Source: Blasia pusilla
Lineage: Eukaryota; Marchantiophyta; Marchantiopsida; Blasiales
Direction: 5' to 3'
Length of the DNA: 64,000 nucleotides
Assembly: GCA_050084515.1 (NCBI GenBank)
Contig: CM114273.1
Coordinates: forward strand, 25,234,001-25,298,000
Shown: positions 36,046 to 47,189 of the stretch, piece by piece
How positions within the stretch are numbered: the stretch's first letter is position 1
How the letters are laid out: each line of letters begins with the position of its first letter
The notes under the pieces: generated by a model
What the model saw: the letters and a program-made list of their open reading frames with translations, nothing else
Databases searched by the model: none
What the model was told of the DNA's origin: nothing
Made by a program: the position numbers and the translations under genes

Positions 36046-37350
36046 TTAAGGGTCAAAAAACAAGTAAGGAAGAAGAAGAGGAGGCCTTTAAAACTCATTC
36101 TTCCAAGTATTTTTTAGATTTTCATCTGATTCTTAAAGCATCTTTACTTCCCACCATTAATTTGAGCTAAAACTTATTGAAAGTAGGGATGGGTAGGCTT
36201 TCTTACACTTGAATGGTTTCGATCTTCCATAGTGTACTCCATGTTTAAACTATGATTGGGAGATCACACTTAGGGCTTTTTGATTTTTAATTCCTTGTGT
36301 GGATGGGAATTTGAAGTTTTTCTTTTTGATGTGGCTTTTTTAACACTCAAATGCATGTTGTGACAATGTTTCATGATTTATGGAATCCATCTTGAGGAGG
36401 AGCGGTAGAAAAAAGGGAAGCAAGAGGAAAAGGAGGCTTTTTAACACTTATTTTTCCAAGTTTTCTTTGTATTTTCATATTATTCTTGAAGCATAATTAC
36501 TTCTTACCATTTGGATTTAATTTGGATTGAGTTGGAACCTGAGAACAATGGGGTGAGTAGGCCTTCTTACACTTGAATGGTTTGGATCTGCTATAGACTA
36601 CTCCATGTTTAAACCATACTTGGGAGACCAAATTTAATTTAGGGCTTCTGATTTTTTATTCCTTGTTGTGGATGAATTCTTTTGCTCTAGGTTTTTTATA
36701 CTCAAGTGCATGTTGTGGCAAAGTTTCATCATTTATGGATTCCTTTCCGAGGAGGAGGGATAGAAAAGGGGAGAATGAAGAGGATAAGGATGACTTTAAG
36801 ACTCATTGTTCCAAGTATTAATAAAGAGACATGATCTATACCTATATAAAAATTGAAATTTGAAAATGGAAGCCATCAAATAGTTTCCACAAATTGAAAT
36901 TTTTTGTATCATTCTCAAACGGTATCCAAAAAAAAGACTCTTTGGATTTTCATCTTTTTCTTGAGCGATCGTTACTTCCCACCATTGGATCAAGCTAAAA
37001 CTTAAGGGAGTTGGGGGTGGGTAGGCCTTATTACACTTAAATGGTTTTGATATGATGTCATGGATTTTAGAAGGATGTTAATGCCACATGAGCCTCTTCA
37101 CCATGTAAGTCCCTAAGGCTATCGTATCTTCTTTAAATTTCTAATGGGTTTAAGATAACGGCTCTTGCCCATTCATTTGTTTTTTCTCCTCACTAAATTT
37201 GGAATTAAACCTTAACCTGAAATGATGCAACAAAAAGAAGAAAACAAATCAAGAAGCCAAATCCCATCTCGACTTAGGGAAGTTGGGGTTGGGTAGGTCT
37301 TATTACACTTGAATGGTTTTGGTATGATGTCATGGCATTTAGAAGGATTT
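36046..37350. repeat. Irregular direct repeats, units about 270-460 bp
   Basis: The module 'gggtaggc(c/t)ttcttacacttgaatggttt' recurs near 36190, 36550, 37017 and 37290. The first three copies are preceded by 'cttcccaccatt...gagctaaaactt' and 'cattcttccaagtatt'. The first two are followed by 'actccatgtttaaacta' and 'ttagggcttttgattttt'. The last unit overlaps the foldback element at 37078-37695. No protein is encoded. Confidence 0.7.
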
Positions 37351-37695
37351 TAACAATCAAAACCCACATTTAGGGTTTCTCATTTTTAATATACTTTGTA
37401 GGTATTCATTTTAGGAATTTTCTTAATCCTTGGGTTCCCAAGGATAAGGAGCATATTACTTGTTAGTTTCATGATTTGATACCTTGTGATGTAGGATGAG
37501 CAAAGAAGAGATGGGATTTGGCTTGTTGATTCTTTTCTTTTTGTTGCATCTTTTCACGTTAAGATTTTAATTCCAACTTCATAGTGAGGAGAAAAAATCA
37601 AATAAATGGGCAAGAGCCTTAATCTTAAATCCATTAGAAATTTAAAGAAAATGGCCTTAGGGACTGATATGGTGAAGAGGTTGATGTGGCATTAA
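37078..37695. mobile_element. Foldback element with arms of about 190 bp
   Basis: The left arm 37078-37270 starts TTAATGCCACAT and contains 'cttcaccatgtaagtcccta' and 'aagccaaatcccatctc'. It is the reverse complement, with some mismatches and indels, of 37508-37695, which contains 'gagatgggatttggctt' and ends ATGTGGCATTAA. The loop is about 240 bp and holds one of the local direct repeats. No transposase is seen. Long terminal inverted repeats of this kind occur in Mutator-like and foldback elements. The target duplication is not obvious, so the class is uncertain. Confidence 0.65.
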
Positions 37696-38106
37696 ATGAG
37701 CCACATCGGATCATTTAGAGATGTGGCAAAGAAGGGTGGTTAAAGGTTCGAGGACAAACAAGATTGGACTTTGCAGTTACAAGCATAGTCTCCCTCTCTC
37801 TTTCGAGTTGGCACGAGTATCGCTGAAGTGCCAAATAAAAACTCTAGAGATTGCTCTCTCCAAGTTGGCACGAGTATACTTTGATCACGAAAATTCACAC
37901 TCCCATGTTCCTACGTAGGGTGTGTGTTCATGGTTGGACAGAGGCAAGGGAGGTTGTCCGTTGAAAGTCTGAATTCACGTGGTTGGCTTGGTTTAGTTGA
38001 ATGGAGGAAATCAACTTGAAGCTACGTGCAAGCAACCAGAAAGGTATTTTTCTCAAACTCGGGTAGCATGCCAAAGAGTTTTGATGATGAGTCAGGTGCA
38101 CTATAC
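37696..38106. other. Unassigned DNA
   Basis: The phrase 'gagttggcacgagtat' is repeated at 37805 and 37862. No recognisable gene or element is present. Confidence 0.3.
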
Positions 38107-38415
38107 TAGAGTTGTAGAAAAACAGACATGGACGGAAAAGTGTGGACGTATCCACAAACATGGATTGCAGAATGTGGGACCAACACTTCTAATTCATGAT
38201 GGAAGGCATGGCAAGGGAAAGTAAGGCAATAAGGGGGGAGGGAGGGGAGGTGGAGGGAGGAAGAAATGAGAGAGTATGGAACACAAAGGCAAGTGGGAGG
38301 AATGAGAAAGAAGAGCAAGGTGGAGCCCATATGGAAAAGTCCCTTCATAAGACGCACGTAAGTCCACGGACATGGACGTATCCACAAACACGGACTTGAT
38401 CCATATGAAACCTTG
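38107..38415. mobile_element. hAT-like MITE (309 bp)
   Basis: The left end 'TAGAGTTGTAG' and right end 'GAAACCTTG' correspond to the family termini at 4824-5038. The flanking 8-mers CACTATAC and CACTACCC match at 6 of 8 positions. The interior shares 'ggacggaaa', 'atccacaaacatgga', 'agggaggggaggtggaggg' and 'gtccacggacatgga' with the copies at 7659 and 42984 (the latter inverted). It is non-coding. Confidence 0.65.
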
Positions 38416-38423
38416 CACTACCC

Positions 38424-39054
38424 TCAACGAGTATAGATCAAGGTAAGCTCGATCTCTCTCTCACCTTTTGCATACTATACTCGAGATTGTAGAGTTGAAA
38501 GCAATCATAGGGCGGACACTACATCACAAGATTTCTGCACATGTGGAATGGAGGAGGTGTGTTTAGGATAAGCAAAAGAGTAGACTGAATGAGCCTAAGG
38601 AGAAAAGTTGGAAGGGATGGAGTTAGAGAATTGTCTCTTTGAAGTGGTTCTGGGTATCTATGGGTTTGTACAAGTGAGACCAATTGTGCACATATAGGTC
38701 GGGCAAGATTGGTGGTGTAGAAGGAAGCCAAGGAAGAAGGTGATGAAAGAAGGGAGGGACAAAGAAAGATTCATCTACAAGTTGTGTGGTGCAAATCCCA
38801 CTAAGAGTATAGTGGTTATTTATATATCACGCATATGCATTTCTTCTCTCGTGAGCAAGGAAACTCTTGACATGAAAGATGATTTCCATTTGAAGAGTGC
38901 ATGAATTGCAAACTTCTCTAGGAGTGCAAGCTATTTATTGATTGTAGATTCTATATGTGAAATCAAGATCATCGAGTTTATGCGTTTTGCATCATCGTAG
39001 GAATCAAATGACGTTTCTTGCACTACTGAGTTTGGCCCCATGAACTTGATATCC

Positions 39055-39057
<3 letters not shown>
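38424..39057. other. Unassigned DNA left of the GA tract
   Basis: Only short frames occur and none is recognised. It may be part of the CACTA element that is recognisable further right, but no terminal CACTA motif could be assigned. Confidence 0.3.

Positions 39058-39140
<83 letters not shown>
39058..39140. repeat. (GA)41 microsatellite
   Basis: An uninterrupted AG/GA dinucleotide run of about 83 bases, immediately left of the CACTA transposase fragment. Confidence 0.97.
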
Positions 39141-39142
<2 letters not shown>

Positions 39143-39209
39143 GAGGATGTAGATTTTGAAGAGGAAGTAGAATTTTGATGAAAATAGGAGCAACTATACT
39201 ATGCTTAGT

Positions 39210-40128
39210 CAAGGAAATGAGTATGAAGACCTGGCTAATGCCTACAAGCTATTACTAATTGCTATTGCAAAGACATTGGTCCCATCCTTTCCCATGCTTT
39301 TTTTAACATCCAAACTAACCTTAGCCTACCAAATATTACCATATATGAAATCCTAAAGCTTCTTGATAGATTGGTATTTCCCCTTGGAAATCATGTGCTA
39401 TTGTCATACAATAATGGGAAGGTTAACAATGAGTTATGATTCCATCCACGCTTATCCAGATGGATATATTATTTTTCCTGGAGTGTTGGTTGATGTTCAA
39501 AGTTGTACTAAATATGGGAAAGATAGATTCAAGCAAGTATGTACATCTTTGGTTCCTTGCAAAGTAGTGCACCATTTTCAAGTTATCCCTAGGATGCAAC
39601 GATTATTTTGAGGTAGAACCTTGTCCCAAATGCTAACTTGGGCACATGAAAATAAAGAGTTTTGATGGGCTTGTTAGACATACTGTCGACAACAAAGCCT
39701 ATAAATATATTGACCAATATTTTGAAGAGGTTAGGAATTGGAGATTTGGGATGACACTCGATGGTGTAACCCATTTTCTTATAAGTCTAGCTCATGGTCC
39801 ATAAGACCAGTGCTCCTAGTCAACTACAACTTGCCTACTTGGCTTCAAACCCAAAAAATCTTTGTAATGTTAACTTTGATTAATCTAAAGAAGTAGAGTG
39901 TGAATTGACATAATCTAGACACATATTTGCGTCCTTTAGTTGAAGGGTTCTCTGAACTTTGGTCTAGAGTGCAATTCAATAACATCCATTGTCAAGGTGG
40001 TTTGTCTCTATTTTATATTATGGATAATCAATGATTTTATATTATGGATAGTCAATGATTATCCAACATATGGAACCATTGCTGGTCAAAGCAATGGTGA
40101 TAAACTAGCATGTACTAAATATGGATAT
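39210..40128 (+). pseudogene. CACTA (En/Spm) transposase tnp2 fragment
   Basis: The plus-strand frame 39363-39611 carries 'SYDSIHAYPDGYIIF', then 'SCTKYGKDRFK' and 'KVVHHFQVIPRMQRLF', matching the conserved N-terminal block of plant tnp2 (Transposase_21) proteins. After several stops a 'DTYLRPLVEGFSELW' stretch appears near 39915. The frame 39940-40203 then carries 'WIVNDYPTYGTIAG' and 'KLACTKY', matching the tnp2 'WTINDFPAY' and 'C..C' blocks. In plant tnp2 the second motif has two cysteines; here one is Tyr. The fragment is cut at 40128 by a gypsy-2 LTR. It is clearly non-functional. Confidence 0.75.
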
Positions 40129-40790
40129 GGTGTCGTGTTAAGAGCTTTTCTTCGATTTAGGGCTGACCTTCTAGTTGCGACAGACGTGGTTGATATAAGG
40201 TAAATTTTCTAAGAAGTTCTCCTTTTATAGTATAAAATTATTATATACACTCTCCATTCTCTCACGACATGAATCACGAATAGTAGTGTCGAGGCGATCA
40301 CTTCTTCATAACATCGAACCCCAAAATTCTTAACTATAAGTCTCTCTAAACTACTTTATGCTTGTACACAAGAAAAATAACACCACTAGTGTTAAATCCT
40401 ACTCGAGCAGGCCTATTAACATCCATGGATCGTTATATAAGGATATATAAAGCATAATCCCATGTCCTTGTGTACGTGATAATAGGAAGAATCACTGGAG
40501 TTGGAGATTTCATGATCCGGTTCATGAATATCTTCCCAAAGTGGTAAAATAGATAGCAAGTAAACTAGTGCCTAGCTATGAAGAAAACCTTGACGTGGTA
40601 CGAATTAAGGAAAGGAAAATTGGGTATGAAATGTGCTCCATCCCTATCCATACTTAACGACAATTATCTACTCTCCTCAAGAATGGATTTTGGAAGAGTT
40701 GCTCTCCCATGAGGGGTAATCCACTCTCATTGGGGAAAATAACAAACCAAAACCATCCACTCTCTTAATGGATAAACACAACCTATATCT
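40129..40790 (-). mobile_element. Partial gypsy-2 LTR, minus orientation
   Basis: It begins GTGTCGTGTTAAGAGC and follows the gypsy-2 LTR landmarks: 'taacatcgaaccccaaaattc', 'gttaaatcctactcgagcag', 'catccatggatcgttatataagga' and 'ctccatccctatccatactta'. It stops near 40790 at 'ccactctcttaatgg', about half the full length. It directly adjoins the tnp2 fragment. Confidence 0.75.
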
Positions 40791-41118
40791 CTAATTTAGA
40801 GAACTACCGTTGATGAAATCCTTGAATGGGCAAAGAAGAAGAAAATGTATAATGACATTTATCCTTAAATAAATAAAAATGTATGATGACATTTGCATAC
40901 AATTATTCTTTAAAGACATTTTCTTTATCATAGTTCAACATCTAATAATTCAACATATATTAGATATGAAGATGTTATTTGGAATGAAGGATGTGCTTGT
41001 TCATTGAAGTGGGTTGCACATCTCTAATCCCTCTATAGATGGCTCAATGATAGATATTAACGACGATTATCAAATATTGGCTTACCACATTGCTTTCGGT
41101 AGTTTAAATCAACTCCGT
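40791..41118. other. AT-rich spacer between inverted LTR copies
   Basis: The 328 bp contain a near-duplicate 'aaaatgtat(a/g)atgacattt' pair at about 40833 and 40868. There is no coding content. It forms the loop of the inverted arrangement of LTR copies. Confidence 0.4.
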
Positions 41119-42401
41119 TGTCGTATAATAAAATCACTTACTATGTAAACTCCTATCTGATTAAGTGTTAGAGACATTTTTATTAGTATTAAGTAAATTA
41201 ACTTAGAAAATAAAATTTACATATTTGAATCTCTTTAGGGTGGCTCATTTGTGCGGGCCCAACTTTAGAAAAAGAGGTACCAAAAAATATAAGGGAATAT
41301 AAAAATAATGTATTGGGATTGATGTATTGATGAAAGAAAAGCAAAAATAGTCCTCGTTGATGGATAGGGTCGTTGAGATAGTTTGGAGGATATGAAGTCA
41401 GTAAATGAGGATATTTTGGAGGACATTACATGTAATCTACTTGTGTCAAAATGGGATTTGCTAAGCCTTGAGAGGAAGCCATAAGACACAAGATAAGATT
41501 AGCCCTATTTTGTATTCTTTTGGATCTCTAGAGAGTATATAAAGAGGAGGGACCTCCAAGAGTTCATCACCTTCTACTTCATTTTTTGAGTCTCCCTTGT
41601 TGCTTTTGAGTGGATAGAATTGGATTGCTTGCTCTTCCAATGAGAATGGATTACCCATCTTGGGAGAGCGACTTGGTTGAATTATATTCTTTGAAAGTTT
41701 CAAGAATCTGATATGAGATGATTATTTGGAGAGATTTATCGTCTTAGGGGAGTTTTGTCATACTAGGGAGAGTGGATGATTTTGGTTTGTTATTTTCTCC
41801 AATGAGAGTAAATTACATCTCTTGGGAGAGCAAATCTTCCAAAATCCATTCTCGAGGAGAGTAGATAATGTTCGTTAAGTATGGATAGGGATGAAGCACG
41901 ATTTGTACCCGATTTTCCTTTCCTTAATCCGTACCACGTCAAGGTTTTCTTCATAGCTAGGCACTAGTTTATTCACTATATAGTTTACCACTATGGGAAG
42001 GCATTCATGAACCGGATCATGAAATCTCCAACTCCGATGATTCTTCCTATTGTCACGTACGGAAGGACATGGGATTATATTTTATATTTCCTTATATAAC
42101 GATCCATGGATGTTAATAAGCCTTCTCGAATAGGATTTAACACAAGTTGTGTTATTTTTCTTGTGTACAAGCATAAAGTAGTTTAGAGAGACTTTATAGT
42201 TAAGAATTTCGAGGTTCCATAATATGAAGAAGTGATCGCCTTGACAATACTATTCGTGATTCATATCGTGAGAGAATGGAGAGTATATATAATAATTTTA
42301 TATTGAAAAAGAGAACTTCTCAGAAAGTTTACCTTGCATCAACCACGTCTGCCGCAAGTGGAAGGTCCGCCATAACTCGAAGAAAAGCTCTCAACGCGAC
42401 A
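41119..42401 (+). mobile_element. Gypsy-2 LTR, plus orientation (1283 bp)
   Basis: It starts TGTCGTATAATA and ends CAACGCGACA. It contains 'gggtggctcatttgtgcgggccc' and the other family landmarks in the order opposite to the 40129 copy. It is followed at 42402-42448 by 47 bases that are the reverse complement of the tnp2 sequence adjoining the 40129 LTR. So this is the inverted partner of the same tnp2-LTR junction. Confidence 0.8.
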
Positions 42402-42448
42402 CTATGTTCATATTTAGTACATGCTAGTTTATCACCATGGCTTTGACC
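42402..42448 (-). pseudogene. Inverted duplicate of the tnp2 'DKLACTKY' segment
   Basis: Read on the minus strand, this 47-bp stretch repeats 40082-40128 with few differences and encodes the same tnp2 residues. It identifies the flank of an inverted duplication. Confidence 0.7.
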
Positions 42449-42945
42449 GATTTTCCTTTCCTTAATCCGTACCACGTCAAGGTTTTCTTCATAGATAGGC
42501 ACTTGTTTACTCGTTATCTAGTTTACCACTTTAGGAAGGCATTCATGAACCGGGTCATGAAATCTCCAACTTCGGTGATTCTTCCTACTGTCACGTACGA
42601 AAGGACATAGGATTGTACTTTGTATATCCTTCTATAGCGATCCATGGATGTTAGTAGGCCTGCTCGAGTAGGATTTAACACCAGTTGTGTTATTTTTCTT
42701 GTGTACAAGCATAAAGTAGTTTAGAGAGACTTTACAGTTAGAAATTTTGGGGTTTGATGCTATAAAGAAATGATCGCCTCAACACTACCATTCGTGATTG
42801 CTATCGCGAGAGAATGAAGAGTGTACATAATAATTTTATATTAAAAAGGGAGAACTTCTTAGAAAGTTTACCTTGTATCAACCATGTCTCCTGCAGCTAG
42901 AAGGCCCGCCCTAACTTGAAGAAAAGCTCTCGACACGACAATGGT
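42449..42945 (+). mobile_element. Partial gypsy-2 LTR, plus orientation
   Basis: It begins abruptly at 'gattttcctttccttaatcc' and runs to 'ctctcgacacgaca', the family's 3' end. It duplicates the right half of 41119-42401 in the same orientation. Three gypsy-2 LTR pieces thus lie within 2.9 kb. Confidence 0.75.
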
Positions 42946-42983
42946 GAGGAGTATGAAGTTGTTGGCAAAGAGCTTGAAGGGCA

Positions 42984-43312
42984 GGGTTGCATGTGGACAA
43001 AGTCTATGTCCGTGGACATATCCTTCCTATGGAAGGACTTGCCCGTATGGGCCTCACCTTTCTCGTCACCTTTCCCTTCTTTTTCATTTCCCTTACTTGC
43101 CTTCGTGTTCCATACTCCCCCATCATTTCTTCCTCCCTCCACCTCCACCTCCACTTCCTCCTCCTTCATTGCTCCTCTCATCCTTGCCTTGTCTTCCATC
43201 ATGGACTAAAAGTGTGGGTCCCACCTCTTGGAATCCATGTCCGTGGATATGTCCAGACTTGTCCATCCATGTCCATCCTAAGGAAGGACTTGTTCGATTT
43301 TGTGCAACCATG
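42984..43312. mobile_element. hAT-like MITE (329 bp)
   Basis: The left terminus CAGGGTTGCATG and right terminus TGCAACCATG are inverted repeats. The flanking 8-mers TTGAAGGG (42976-42983) and TTGAAGGA (43313-43320) match at 7 of 8. The interior has 'tccgtggacatatcc', a CT-rich middle and 'ggaaggacttgtt'. Removing the element and one duplication joins an open frame reading MVRSMKLLAKSL on the left to EHEFRIDFLRD on the right. The host sequence of this insertion was therefore coding or recently coding. Confidence 0.8.
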
Positions 43313-43320
43313 TTGAAGGA

Positions 43321-44043
43321 GCATGAGTTTCGCATTGACTTCCTCCGGGATAGACCTAATCAATTTGGCACACCATTACGTCCAACATAATGTCAAGGTC
43401 ATATTATAATGGCAAAGTTTAAATGCAGTTGCAATATTAGTGAAAGACTAAAATAACCTTTTACTCTCTATTACTCAAAGAATTTGTGAATCTCTTATAC
43501 GCTTCATATCTTGTACGTTAAGCTGACTCATCCTATGATGTCTTGGCGGAGGCCTCAAAGAGCATTCTTCTGTTGTCCAATTCTAGACTGATCTTGTGAG
43601 CTTGAGATCAAGTTACAATAATATGTGCAATACAAGATTCTTTATCGGATCGACTATCAAAGGTAAAGAGACTTCAAGTGGAGGTGGACAAGAAACTTCA
43701 TATTCTATACCTCATTGATGATTGGAAAAAACTTGGATTGCCAACTCCATGATGTTAGAAAGATCTTGTGATATCCATTCCACATTTAGGCTACATTCGA
43801 GGAATGTATACTCAATTACTTATTGAAGGAAGATAGTTCTCCATTCAGGTAGAGGAAATATTCTCCCAACTTTTAGACAATGATGGGTTGGATATTCATA
43901 GTTCTATGTTGTATCCACCTTTAGATTTGGATATGGAAGATCTATCATTCATGTCATGTCTTTTAGGATAGATTGAAAAGTATCCATAAGGCACTTGTGT
44001 AGAGATTGGAAGACAACTTTAAGAGGTCAAGGATCATCTACTC
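43321..44043. other. Decayed sequence of unknown origin
   Basis: The first 70 bases continue the open frame interrupted by the MITE (FRIDFLRDRPNQFGTPLR). The remainder has stops in all frames. It is probably a decayed transposon segment, but no domain is recognised. Confidence 0.3.
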
Positions 44044-44640
44044 TAAGGTCGCACATGGACAAAGTCTCTGTCCGCGAACTTATATCCGTCCCGAGGACGG
44101 ACATTTTTGTGCGGGCTCGGGTGCGGGCTCCATGGGCCCTCGGGCCCATGCACCCCAAGCATTCCACCCTTGTTCCGCTCGTGCGCATCACGCCCAGGGC
44201 CCGTTTCTAGGTTGGGCCCGCGTTGGGACCTAGCCTGTATGGGGATAAAGGGCCCACGTCCGGCCTGCGCGTAGGCTTAAGGGCCCGTCCCCACCCTGCA
44301 TCCTAGCCCCGGAGATAACCCGCACGTGAGCCCGCATCGAAGCTTGCATGCAAGCCCCCCTGCGAGCCTGCAAGCCCTATGTAGCCCGCGCAAGCACGTC
44401 GTAGCCTGCGCGGATCTCCTCAAATTGGGCAGTGCCACATGGTGCCACTTTGTAGCTTGCATGCAAGCCCACTGACCTCTGCCGTTTCCCCCTCGTTGCC
44501 CCTGCCTTAGCCCACCGTCATCCCACCAATCGAGAGTGGCCATGTGGAGCCCGCGAGTAGCCCGTGTCCTGTGAACCCCGCGGGACACGTGGCGGGATGT
44601 GAGTGGCTAGGGCCAATTTCGAAGTGTCCCTATCCTCCCT
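44044..44640. mobile_element. GC-rich island with one MITE terminus
   Basis: It starts with 'TAAGGTCGCACATGGACAAAGTC', the left end of the MITE family, and shares 'gtgcgggctcgggtgcgggctc' with the 4824 copy. About 500 bases of very GC-rich sequence follow, with repeated 'gcatgcaagccc' and 'gcccgcg' words. No right terminus is found. It ends against gypsy-3 gag sequence. It may be a longer family member that lost its right end, or a captured GC-rich fragment. Confidence 0.5.
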
Positions 44641-44727
44641 TCCCCTCCCCTCCCCCTCATGGGTAAAATTCATAAGGAAAGGGCCCACAAGGGGCCCCCA
44701 AAATGAATAAAACAAGAGGATAAGGGG

Positions 44728-45814
44728 TCAATTAACCCACTCATCCCTTTTTCCCCATGTTTTAATATTTTTTTGCTTTGTTAGAAGACGGTCCTTGAAT
44801 TCCAAGTCTTGGAATTCATGTAGGAAGGCTTGCAAGACTCCCTTCCAAGTTTCTCTAGCCTCAGCTTCCAGCCCATCATACCATTGGCTGGATCGTTTCT
44901 TCAACAGGCTTGGAAAGACCAATAATAACTCTTCTTCCGAACCCTCCCCATTAGCCTTAGCTACATGATTAGACTCAAGCACAAAATTGTCCACATCATC
45001 TCTTCGAACTCCCAAAAAAGTGGGATATCTTAGCACCGTCTTTCTAACGTTGCCCATCTGATGTGTTTGGCCGTTAGGTGCCGGACTTGTTCTTCGTGAA
45101 AGAGGAGGTATAGGTTAAGGCTTTGGCAGCCTTGTAGGTACCTCATCCCCTGAATCCCCAAAGGGATTTCAAGTCGTATCGTCCTTCGACCTTGAAAGTA
45201 CAAGGGAGGTGCGGGGTGAAGCACTTTTGTCCCTCTTCTTGGTCTTCGGCTTTGCACAAGGATGAGGACTGGGGGCTACTCTTGGTGGTTTCCAAGATGG
45301 GTGATCTTCTTGCTGCTTGTTCCTACGCTCAGCTCGTTGATTTCAAGTTGATGGTCGGTCTTTGTCCATGGGTACCCCCTGGGCTCCTGATCTTTGGTGT
45401 TCACCCAAGATCTCTACAAGGTGCATCTCCATGGATGGACACTAACTCTTCTCAATTTCTACGGGATTGTGCTCAAACTGTAGCTGCCAGGGTTTCCTCC
45501 CATAAACAAAAGTACCGGGTCATCACCAAGTACAACTGACGTTCATGGTTGGAGCACCTTTCGGCCATAAGTTCCTTGACTAGAGTAATTAGTTGTTTTA
45601 TCTTTGCTAAGACCTGTGCAAAAAAGGGATTATTATCTTCCGCAGTCCATTGCCTAAGGGGAATAGCTAGAGACAAGAAATGTTCTTCAATTAACACTAA
45701 GTGGCTCGGTCTGGGATGCAACAAGGCTCCTTCCTCCTTGCTCACTTCACCCATTCCCCCCCCCCCTTTTTCTATATCTTCAGCTAATCTTATGATCTCC
45801 GGCAATGATGCCAA
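44728..45814 (-). pseudogene. Gypsy-3 gag (broken)
   Basis: The minus-strand frame at 44728-45057 carries 'FLGVRRDDVDNFVLE', 'LLLVFPSLLKKRSSQWYDGL' and 'TWKGVLQAFLHEFQD'. This is the pattern of plant retrotransposon gag (small helical repeats with a conserved Trp-Tyr). An upstream frame (45473-45814) beginning MASLPEIIRLAEDIEKG precedes it with at least one frame change between. There is no pol downstream, because the GC-rich island at 44044-44640 interrupts it. Confidence 0.65.
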
Positions 45815-45815
45815 A
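45789..45815 (-). other. Probable primer-binding site of gypsy-3
   Basis: The minus strand reads TTTGGCATCATTGCCGGAGA just before gag. From memory, many plant gypsy elements have a TGGCGCCGTTGCCGGGGA primer-binding site in this position, and this matches at most positions. It lies at the junction between the putative LTR and gag. Confidence 0.5.
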
Positions 45816-45821
45816 TTTTTT

Positions 45822-47063
45822 TGCTACATGAAATATACAAGTATTATAAGAATTGATCTGTTTATGATGATTTATAGAGTTCGATCCCCAAGAAGATCAC
45901 GATTATCTGAAAAGAAAGCTTAAGGTGTTGTTCATAATGTGAGAGTTGGAGTTATATGTATATAAGTCGAATCCAATAATTTACCATAATATTTTTCTTT
46001 TCATAAGTACCAAGATTTCCTTCCTCTATTCTCTAAAGTGGAATCGGATGAACGCTTGGGCAGATCCTCACCCAACACCAAAGAATCTCATCGAGATCTC
46101 ATCAACGAGATGGCTTCTCCTTCTCTCGGAACTCAATCCGTCATGGAAGGCTACTCTCTGTCAAAAAAAATTCTCACATCTCGCTATTGGTGAAAGTTGT
46201 TCTTCCAATCCTCTCCTCACTCTACAGACCCAATAAGCTCACTCACGCATACACACCGCACATCAGAATGAAGGAAATGGGTTCTTTACTCTTCCATCAA
46301 GAACAACAAGGCTTCAAAGTGTAAACAAGCACGAGAGGGTACTACTCCCTTGCTCAGACCATTCCTACAGCATAAGGACGTCGTAAGATAATGATGTTGG
46401 GAACTACGTTGACGATCCTTAAATATTCTTTCAAACGGTATCAGTACCAAAGATCTGAAGCGCTTCTTGCTAAGTAGGCACCTATGAGGATCTTTTAACT
46501 ATTTAGATCTACGGTTCTTTTTACTCTTCCTATGATCCCTAGGAATCCGTTAGTTATAATTAACCTACCTTCCTATCTGCTCCAAAAAGTCACGCCTGTT
46601 TCTAGTCTAACTACTCTAATGATGCGCTGCTTGAAATCGCGGACAGATATATCTTCATTGTTAAGTGGGGACCTCTTCTTCTTTATTAACGAATGAAGCT
46701 CTTCGCTCTTGTGCATAATGCTTTGTTCTTCACTCATGAACAAAGTACTTTGTTAATAGGTTCTTTATCGTGTTTCGTTGTCTTTGCGGAGCTTCGCTCT
46801 TGGTTTTCAGACTTCGTGAATTCATTTCCCTCTCCTCCAAGGCAAGTCCTTGATGTTCCATCTCTTTGCCTTATCCTATGAGCTTCATAATCCATTCAAA
46901 GACTCTCCATTCTTCCATCACACCAAAAATAATATTCAAGAACTCCTTGTATATACAAGCTTTACTTCGTATAGTCTTCAATCTTCATTCCTGAAGACTT
47001 TTGTACTCCTTTTGATATAAAATTTTGCCTTTCCTCAAAATTTGCAAAATTGAAGATATCACA
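45822..47063 (-). mobile_element. Putative gypsy-3 5' LTR
   Basis: The boundaries are inferred: TG at 45822 and CA at 47063 on the plus strand, next to the primer-binding site on the gag side. The segment is AT-rich, non-coding and about 1.24 kb. No second copy lies in the window for comparison, so the outer end is uncertain. Confidence 0.4.
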
Positions 47064-47189
47064 CCCGTACATTCTGAGCCATTGTTTTAGCATCTCACGT
47101 CACTATCTTTTCTGTATTTTCATATCTCAACCCCTATATATTTTTCCCTTATTTTTTTAAGAGGCCTTTTTATCTTCTCCATCTGAGGG

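Noticed and set aside
36046-37350. Spaced repeats as a CRISPR array
   Set aside because: Units are hundreds of bases, irregularly spaced and diverged, and the DNA is eukaryotic.
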